Position numbers and translations under genes: made by a program
Shown: positions 56,420 to 64,000 of the stretch, piece by piece
How positions within the stretch are numbered: the first letter of the stretch is position 1
Layout: each line of letters opens with the position of its first letter
From: Emmonsiellopsis sp. PD_33
Taxonomy: Eukaryota > Ascomycota > Eurotiomycetes > Onygenales > Ajellomycetaceae
DNA length: 64,000 bases
Direction: 5' to 3'
NCBI GenBank assembly: GCA_032988165.1
Contig: JANTQF010000170.1
Location: 1-64,000 of the forward strand
The notes under the pieces: generated by a model
Seen by the model: the letters and a program-made list of their open reading frames with translations, nothing else
Databases searched by the model: none
What the model was told of the DNA's origin: nothing

Positions 56420-59400
56420 TGGGACGCACTATTCTGAAGAAAATATTCTTGTTCAAGAGTGGAATAAGTGTGATGTCAAGGCAACCAAGGTCGTGCCAGC
56501 GAAACGTTCCGGGAAAGCAGGCTTGCAAGGAGAAGGGGGCAACATAAGATATAGAAAAGGATTTGCGAAGATCATAGGGAGAGACAAGGGCAGTTTTTTC
56601 TCTCGACGTCCAACCCCAGTTTTATTTCCCCCACCACTTCCTTTTACTGATATGGCACAAATGCAGTGACGTGGAAACAATTCGAGCTATGATGTGTGTC
56701 GGAACATTTGACCGTCAACGTTTCCCCTCCCTCTTTTTTCAACCCCACCGGAACATCCTTCTCATTTCGAGTAGTCTGATTGACTGCTGGTTTTATTAGG
56801 GACTAGGGGGTCTGGTCGAATGCCACGGCGCTTCCATGTCAGCGTGACTTGAACGATTGTACTGCGTGGGGTTTCGAAAGGAAACCCCAAGAGCGGCCCG
56901 ATCCGATTCCAAAGAGAAGCGGGGCAGTGAAGTCAGAATGCGAAGGGAGGGCGAAGTCAACAGATTCTAACTAGGTTTTGGTGCTAGGGTTGAAGCTTTG
57001 GGCACCAACGTCGAGCATTAACAGCTCATGGCGCTTTCGAAGCCTGGTTGCCTTTCAATAGAACGGCCCCCTTCGGCAGACTATGGGGGCCATTCTGGAG
57101 TACCCAAAAGCTCCGGAGGACAGCTATGGCGGGGGGAATAAAGATCCTCACAGTTGACTCCGATAAACGCGGCGATGTTGAGACGAAACATAGGGTTGAC
57201 GCTGATAGGCAGGCAGGCTCCCTAGGCTTTTGAACCGGGCGGATTCTTTTATCCATGCCAATTGATGGCCCCATTTCGAATACCCGAAATTTTCAGGAGG
57301 CTGCTTGCGATGTTTGGTACACTAACCTTAAACCCATCATCACTGCGGGTGAGTTCTGTCGTCAGTGCTCCGTTCCCGTCTACCACGCCAACGCCCTCCG
57401 ATCTAGCCACATAAACTTGGTCATCTGCAGCTTTTCATCGTGATTCAGGCGACACTTTGTCCTCGCCAGCCCTATATTAGTGGCCAACACCAAGACGGTA
57501 CGGGGGAATCCCCCAAATTGGGTGTTTTGGACACCGGCAGGTTTGCACGCCACATATTGTAAATATGTAATTGGTACTTGGAGGCACCAGCCCTTTCTTC
57601 ACAGGCAAGCCAACGTGCGGTGTGGCTTAAGGCAGCGCTCTATTTTTGAACACGGCACGTATTGCCATAAGGATCTGGATATATGTACCCGGAGTTGGAG
57701 TTGGAGTTGGGTATTGGGTTGGGTCCAAGTTGGCAGCAACAGGGGGGGCCGAGGTTGGGCTGGGAAGGAGGGCTACGGGGTCACATGACATGCTCGCTAC
57801 AGCCCCAGCTTCCTCCTCTCGCTTCTTCTCTTCCTCGACATGACGATGTATGACGATTCTGGCGATGGTGGAGGTAGCAATATGCACTCCCACGCTGGGA
57901 TATGGTTGGCAACGAAACGCTGTCCTTGGAATACGAAAGCGCACGATCCGAGTCAATAGGCCAATGCAGTTCGACATGCATCCTGTACGTATTTGCATGC
58001 GCCTTTGGTGTTACTACAGCATGCCAGGTATCTCCAGCCCCGCGATGCTGATAATCGAGAGACGGTATCTGAGCACCGCAACGGTATGTACCCCCTGTTT
58101 ATTCTCTCAAGTTTGAATTTTTCGAAGCTGATTTATATTAGGGCTAACTACTGGGTGCTGCTGTTGTTCTGATGATCGTTAGTTGCATGATTAAAAAAAT
58201 GGAGGTATCTTTATCTTCGCATTACTTTCGTCGACTTGGCGGGGCGGTAAAGAACAGCTCGCTACATTCGAATCCAGCTTCGAACTAATATGGTCTCCGT
58301 TCCCCTCCGTGGCGTTGTTTCCATCAACGGGCCATGCCGCCATGTTTGCTTTCTCAGCACGCTTGCGCTTGGCATGCAGGCCATCCCTGCGTGATAGCGA
58401 TGCATTTATCTGATGAACCTTCCCAAAAATGTATTTTTTTTTGCTTTTTCTGGCCCCCTCCGAGTTGATGGACAATGTGGGAGCGAAAGACAGCAAATAG
58501 GGCTAAGTTGAACAACAATACTGACGAGGCGACATGTTTACTTTAGCTACTCAGGTGCTCTCGTCAACTCTGCTTGGCATGTTATATTTGAGTTACTGAC
58601 TAACAAGGAGGGAGGAGAGGCACGATTGGTTGTTGGGCTGACCGCGCTGGATCGACTCAATCATACATACATGTCCCAATTTCACCATATCATTAAAGGG
58701 AAATGGTGTGGAAACGGATTGTTGATGTCGACCTTGGCTTTTCTTAAGGAATGGAGTCCATACCATGGCGAAGCGCTCGAAAACAACCGTTATGCTGAGG
58801 TCCCATTCATCAGAAAAACACCGTGGAATATATAAGCAATCCTCACGGTCCAGCCTTTTTTGTGGCGTGGTTGGACATGACACCCTTGGTTTGTCCAAGG
58901 CATTACCCCGCCGGCCATGCATTTACTCCCTGTACTTCGTACATGATTGGGATAAGCTGGCAAATACCCCCCAGGGTGAGTGTGCGGGTTTTCTTTTTTC
59001 TTTTTTTGTCGTTGCTTTTCAGCTCGGTAGATCTCCTACTGGTAACCGACAACAAAACTTTACAGGATCTACGCTATCTAATTTCCTCGCTTATGGGAGG
59101 CATGAATGATATGCTGCCTCATGTCTCGCAGTGCAGTGTAGCGGTTCTGTACAGCTGGTCGGGTCCAAAGACTTACCCATTGGTGCATTGGTATAACGTT
59201 ACCTTGCTTGTCACGTCTAGATCTACACGTCTGTACCACACCCCGGAAAAAAAAGAAAGGAAAAGGAAGGATAGCAAAGGGTTCCATGACAACGGCAACA
59301 AGGAGTTGACGGCCATCAAGAAAGAACGAATAAAACAAGGCGTCACGAGACACAATACCCAGCTAATGAGCAGACTCGAGATGCACACTCGATGTGAGCA

Positions 59401-60715
59401 GGCGTAAAAGGGCTGCAGGATGAGGTATGATCGACCAGACAGCTTTGACGGTCGGCTGTTGAACCGCTCTTTTTATTCGGTCTGTGTCTGTCACTAAGCT
59501 CCACAAAAATGCCAGCCTGGTGTACATTCCGATACCCATGTGAAAATGTTTGCTGGCTCATTTCTTTTTTGTCATTACTTTTGGCCGTGGTTTTCTTTTT
59601 ATAGCCCCTCACTCGGGAAAAGGGGCAGCTGTTGCCAGGCACCTGTCTCAGAGTGCGGGGTGGGAAGATAGAAACCGTACTGGGGAAATGTGGATTGAGA
59701 ACTTTGGCCCCGATCATCTACTGGCACGCCGCCAAAGAGGGGTCAAATTGGTTTGCTATATCCAGTTGAAAATTCGAGAGCTGCAGACGCATAATGTCCA
59801 TTCCAGACTCGGAAGATGAGGAAGGACAAAGGATAGGGCATTCGAAATGTCTCCACCTGCCGCGGAGTTGGAAGTGAAGCGTGGGGGCTCATAGCAGGCC
59901 GGCTTATGTACAGGGCATGAAACAATCAGACAAGACGGAATTCCAAATACGGTGAAGGGAAAAAAAAAGAAGAAACAGAAAAAGGGTTCTTTCTGGCTGC
60001 CCATCAAGTACTTCCAACGCCGACACTGGGGAGTAAAGTACTTTAGCTTTGCATACAGCGCAGCGGGACTAAAATCCCAAATACCAGACCAACGGCGCGC
60101 GACTGACGAAAGCCCATTTGTGAACGTTCGAGGGAATCTCAGCAGGTATAGACATGGTATGTAGCAGGATTATGTCTTTTTGATTCTTTTTACTAATGCA
60201 CTGACTATGCCGATGATAGCTGACCTGCATAGAGTTTATGAAACGGCTTCATCATGGACCCATACTGATACTAACCGCTAGTTACCTCCTCTTCGGGCTA
60301 ACAGGGAAGGGAAGGGGTTGGTTGAGGTTGCGTGGGAAGTTTTTGTTTCATTATTGTTCATTTTGCCTTCTCCTTTTTCGCTGCCCAACGTTCATCACTA
60401 GGGGGAAACTATCCAACACATTCATACATATTTTTAATGCTTTTGCTTGCTTAAGCGCGGAATACAGCAACTAGCTGGAAGCCGAGGCCAGTTGACCTGT
60501 TGGTGATGTCCACGTCAATCAGTGAAAGAGGCCGCTCAGTTCTCCATCTACCCCCCTTTTTCTCCTTCGAGCTGTCTCTCCATTCCTTTTATTCCTGGCA
60601 TGGTAGAGTAAACCTTTTTTATTTCCCCGCTCTGGGGGAGGAGCAAGGTATAATCCCATGATTTTAATAACCCCTATTTTAACACTTGTTAGGGAAAACG
60701 CGGCAGTCACCCGTT

Positions 60716-60741
60716 AAAAAAAAAAAGGGGGGGGGGGGGGG
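60716..60741. repeat. A11-G15 homopolymer junction
   Basis: Eleven A followed directly by fifteen G. It may be length-variable or a sequencing-error hot spot, and a G-quadruplex is possible on the G-rich strand. Confidence 0.8.
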
Positions 60742-60879
60742 ACCAAGACAAGCAAAGAGCCCTCCGTCAGCCCTATCTATAGATATCTACATATCTTCCC
60801 TAGGGAGGTAAATCAATTCATGCGTTGTAACCTTACCTTTTGCTCTGTACCCCCCCTGGGCCTAGCAGAACCGTCTAAG

Positions 60880-61920
60880 CAGGTAGGTAGATAGATAGGT
60901 AAATACTTCGGAACCCAGTACAGGCTATTTATTTAAACGTATTATCTACCCAGCCGCAAGTTAGAACATAGTAACTATAGCACAGCAATACAATAATATA
61001 TTTAACCACCTCCAATCCAACGCTTTATCTTCCATGTTTTTCTCTGCCTCCCTTCCTCCCTACTATATATACTCTTCTCAACCTCACTTACTTCGTAGGA
61101 GGTAACAAAATGGATACTCAACCTCCCCATTGTACCAAATGATGGAAACTGCCATCGCTATGTAGATAGACGTTTTATCATCTAGGGGATTAGATAGATA
61201 GTAGCTACATAGGACGAGGGACCTGGAAATATTCTCCCCCCCAACGACCCTTCTCCCGCGCCGCGCTACCCTTGGCACTTCCATCTACCTCCCGCGATGA
61301 ATAATTCCAGCGTATGATGGGAGTTCATGTTATGATTAGATTGAAAGGGAGCTTGATAGAAATTTTTCACTGCGGCGGGGAGGTCCTGGTTTAGAGTTCA
61401 TCAATTAATAGGTTGAAAGTCGATAAACTCCCCCCCCCCCCGCCCCTTTTCACCTCCGCTTTATACATATCTCAGCTCCAACTAAGTAACTGAGAAGCTT
61501 TTATGGGGAACACACGATACCTATTTCTCCAATCCTTCTTTAATCTATTTATCTATCCCTCAACGACATAACTAACAGCCACTGACCACAAAGCCTATGC
61601 CTACTAGGTAGCCATTTGTATGGGGTAATGTGACACGGATATAGATAGATCGAGGGAAAGGGAAAGTAAAGAAGGAGGCCCGCGCAGAGGGATGCAGAGT
61701 TTGATTAACTGCTGTTTGTTCGTTTGTTTGTTGTTGGTTTGGTGGGTATAGTTTACACGAGAGAGGAGTGACATCCCCCAAGTCATTTAAAAAAGGGAGT
61801 GGAAGTAAAAGGGGGGGTGGAGGGGGGTGGAGGGGCCAAACAAATAGACAAAAAACACAAAATGTCCCAAAAACCAACACCCGCCCATCGGGCATATATC
61901 TATCTATCTATCCATCTAAA
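60880..61920. repeat. dispersed GATA/TATC tetranucleotide tracts
   Basis: Repeated short runs of GATA or TATC, including around 60885-60900, 61165-61205, 61545-61560, 61640-61650 and 61897-61915, with a C12 run at 61430-61441. They could be microsatellite seeds or binding sites for GATA factors. Confidence 0.5.
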
Positions 61921-62136
61921 TCAATAAATCAAGCAATGTAACTATCCAGCCAGTCCGAAATCTCGAATTAGCCACCTAGCTAGCGCAGGCCGCAATGCCG
62001 TGGATTCATATATACAATCTATCTCTCCTCAGGGTTTCTGAGAAGCACAGCGCAGCGCAGCACAGCATAATACAAGCAAGCAACCATAACTCCATGCTTC
62101 CATTTCATGCATTTCCTTCCTCACTCAGACACTCAC

Positions 62137-63951
62137 TCACTCCGCTGAAGGCAACACAACACTCGCCTCCCCATGCGCCAAGTGATCGAAGCTCTCCTCA
62201 CTCGCCGCCGTCATAGGCCGACTAGGCGGAGAATTGGAAAGTAATTCCCCCGCATTGGACCGTTTTCCGCCCCCGGGAAGACCTTCCGCCCCCGCGGCAG
62301 CAGTAGCAGGAGCATTAATATCGCTACGCAACCATGCGCGATCACCCACCCACTCAAGCCCATCACCAGCTCCGCATTTCTTGACTCTCCGCCGGGCAAT
62401 TTCCCGCTCGCCAAGGGGAAAGGGATCTTCCCTCACATCCCCCTCCCCGCCCTTCTCCTTCTCCTCCCCGGACCTCGTAGTCGAAGTCGTAGCAGGCAAC
62501 ACATTCCTCCGATGCCACTCACCCACAAACATCCCATCCAAATCCACCTCGTTCCTAACCCTCACCCACTCCTCCAACTCCGCCCCATACATCCTCTGAA
62601 TCTCCTCCCGGCCCGTGGCCGTACTAAAGTTCTTCGCCCAATGAGGCCGCCCCCCCATCTCGCGCATCAGCCATTCGAACGCCTCATAGTAGCGCGCCGT
62701 GCAGGGCGGGTCGCGGTGGTAGGGGCGGTACAGCGTTGCGTTGAGAAACAGTGTTGGGCCCGTGGCGTCCGTGGGGTCGAGGTAGGGGCGTGGGGTGGTG
62801 GAGATGGAGGTGTCTGCGACGCGGACCTCGATGGGGGCGTGCACGTAGACGCCGGCGGGGGAGAAGGGGATGCGGGCTGTCTCTGGGTCGTTGTGGAGCC
62901 AGGCGGAGAGCCGGGTGATTGCTTCGGGACCGCGGGAGAGGGGCAGGGCCCATTCGTTGACTGTCTGCGAGTATAGGCAGTTCATTAGGAGGCCGGTGCG
63001 GCCGGGTTCGATGGCGGAGGTGGTGGTGTGTGGACCCGGGCGGAAGCCGTATTGCATGCCGAAGACGAACCATTCGATCCAGGGGAGGAGGCGGGGGAGG
63101 TGGTTGGCTAGGTAGAGGAGGTTGTGGTAGATGGCGTTGCCGAGCCAGTTGCCGTAGAAGTTCGAGGGGGGAGGATGCAGGGGGAGCTCTGTCTTGTCGG
63201 CGCGCCAGACGATAGCCCGCTGGAGATATGGCAGCCACCAGACGCGGACGTACTCGGAGGATGTCCAGAGGCCCGAGTCCCACGCGGCCAGGACGTCCGG
63301 GAGCGCCTGGAGCGACTGCGTCCAGCGGATGTTGAAGCTGGGCACGGCCTGCAGGGTCATCTCGGTGATGATGCCCAGGGCGCCGAGCGAGAGCAGCGCG
63401 GCGCGGAACAGCTCGCGGTTATTCGACTCGCTGCAGCGCACCACCTGCCCGTTGGCCAGCATGATCGACAGCCCGCGCACGCACTCGCTCAGCAACCCGA
63501 AGCGCAGCGAACTCCCATGCGTCCCCGTCGAAATCACCCCGGCCACGCTCTGCTCGTCAATCGACCCCAGGTTCGGCAGCATCAGCCCGTACTCGCGCTC
63601 CAGCTCGACGCCCAGATCGCGCAGCCGGATGCCCGCCTCCACCGTCACCAGGCCCGTGGCGCGCGAGATGGAGAGGATGCGGTTCAGCCCGTCCAGATTG
63701 AGCTGCCATGCCGAGGTGCAGGTGAGGTCTGAGGGGGAGTGGCCGGAGCCGACGACGACGAGGCGCCGGCGGCAGCGCCGGGCCAGCGTGACGACCTTGT
63801 GCAGCTCGGCGATCGACTGCGGCTGGATGTAGAGCTCTGGTCGGCTGTAGAACGTGCGCGCCCAGGTGTGGTGGAGGTGCGAGGCGGAGGCGCGGAACGG
63901 GATGGAGGGGTCGAGTTTGGAGAGCTCGCGGGCGAGGTGGGGGTCGTCCAT
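62137..63951 (-). CDS. ALO1: D-arabinono-1,4-lactone oxidase
   Basis: This flavoenzyme performs the last step of D-erythroascorbate synthesis in fungi, oxidising D-arabinono-1,4-lactone at the mitochondrial membrane. The gene is a single exon of 604 residues. The FAD-binding PCMH domain spans about 36-205 and includes VVVGSGHSPSDLTC, with His71 in the position of the covalent flavin link, and SVAGVISTGTHGSSLRFGLL. The C-terminal ALO domain carries the signature HWAKNF at 437-442. The last 120 residues (from about 485) are Ser/Glu/Ala/Gly-rich, unlike the catalytic core, and form an extension beyond the typical length of about 530-560. The ATG follows a GCC repeat giving a strong initiation context. 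Codon use is notably G+C-rich compared with the flanking spacer. Confidence 0.93.
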   Translation of the reverse strand: MDDPHLARELSKLDPSIPFRASASHLHHTWARTFYSRPELYIQPQSIAELHKVVTLARRCRRRLVVVGSGHSPSDLTCTSAWQLNLDGLNRILSISRATGLVTVEAGIRLRDLGVELEREYGLMLPNLGSIDEQSVAGVISTGTHGSSLRFGLLSECVRGLSIMLANGQVVRCSESNNRELFRAALLSLGALGIITEMTLQAVPSFNIRWTQSLQALPDVLAAWDSGLWTSSEYVRVWWLPYLQRAIVWRADKTELPLHPPPSNFYGNWLGNAIYHNLLYLANHLPRLLPWIEWFVFGMQYGFRPGPHTTTSAIEPGRTGLLMNCLYSQTVNEWALPLSRGPEAITRLSAWLHNDPETARIPFSPAGVYVHAPIEVRVADTSISTTPRPYLDPTDATGPTLFLNATLYRPYHRDPPCTARYYEAFEWLMREMGGRPHWAKNFSTATGREEIQRMYGAELEEWVRVRNEVDLDGMFVGEWHRRNVLPATTSTTRSGEEKEKGGEGDVREDPFPLGEREIARRRVKKCGAGDGLEWVGDRAWLRSDINAPATAAAGAEGLPGGGKRSNAGELLSNSPPSRPMTAASEESFDHLAHGEASVVLPSAE

Positions 63952-64000
63952 GGCGGCGGCGGCGGCGGGGTGTCGATTGAGTCGATCGAGCAGATGGGCC
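63952..64000 (-). promoter_or_regulatory. ALO1 leader start
   Basis: The 49 bases upstream of the ALO1 ATG contain a (GCC)n run immediately before the start codon. The promoter lies outside the window. Confidence 0.4.

Larger units (their letters stand above)
56420..62136. other. 5.7-kb gene-free region upstream of the Fcr1-like gene
   Basis: The largest gap in the window. No frame shows a recognisable domain; the longest, 58823-59407 (+), is Lys-rich and unlike its surroundings only by chance. The right third contains homopolymer runs and many GATA/TATC tetranucleotides and probably the ALO1 3'UTR. A non-coding transcript or long leader is possible but not shown. Confidence 0.45.

Noticed and set aside
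58823..59407. 194-codon plus-strand frame
   Set aside because: No domain and no splice or promoter support, and the composition follows local bias. A search showing orthologues would change this.
62512..63832. Plus-strand frames of 154-212 codons opposite ALO1
   Set aside because: They are complementary-strand shadows of a G+C-rich, well-recognised gene.

Overview
The window looks like nuclear DNA of a filamentous ascomycete. Genes carry short introns (about 50-290 nt, GT...AG, often with a CTAAC-like branch site), gene density is low, and the families are fungal: GWT1, SEC63, a class II cAMP phosphodiesterase, SSH4, two Zn(2)Cys(6) regulators, an MpaB-type oxygenase and D-arabinono-1,4-lactone oxidase. 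The protein set, the long intergenic spaces and one very A+T-rich transposon island suggest Eurotiomycetes, possibly Onygenales. That placement is inference; nothing here fixes a genus.

Layout. 1-2510: no gene, with an A+T-rich edge and nested palindromes. 2511-6647: GWT1 (GPI inositol acylation) and a 610-residue amidase, both plus strand. 7649-8434: a low-complexity protein of unknown function. 9069-15135: two minus-strand genes, PDE1 and SSH4. 16820-23962: three plus-strand genes, an M24 Xaa-Pro peptidase, a small conserved unknown protein and SEC63. 26512-29226: a Zn(2)Cys(6) regulator. 33213-34464: a SAM plus HMG-box protein, rebuilt from six exons including one of 34 nt. 39404-39983 and 42207-42683: two small secreted cysteine-free proteins, the first probably GPI-anchored. 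43160-44549: a 1.37-kb non-autonomous DNA transposon with about 300-bp inverted arms and a perfect 10-bp target duplication (Mutator-like by inference). 45964-46860: an MpaB/DUF2236 oxygenase. 48272-50001: a membrane-anchored LEA2/DUF3712-like protein ending in about eight 16-residue amphipathic repeats. 52321-52831: a 98-residue cytochrome b5-like protein. 55232-56419: a second Zn(2)Cys(6) regulator. 62137-63951: ALO1.

There is no operon-like organisation or obvious metabolic cluster. A loose theme is the secretory pathway and cell surface: GWT1, SEC63, SSH4, the GPI protein, the small secreted protein and the repeat-tailed membrane protein. All three DNA-binding regulators sit next to unusually long non-coding stretches (4.0, 4.9 and 5.7 kb upstream). 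I found no tRNA, rRNA or CRISPR array. All exon structures were built by eye from splice signals, reading frame and family similarity.
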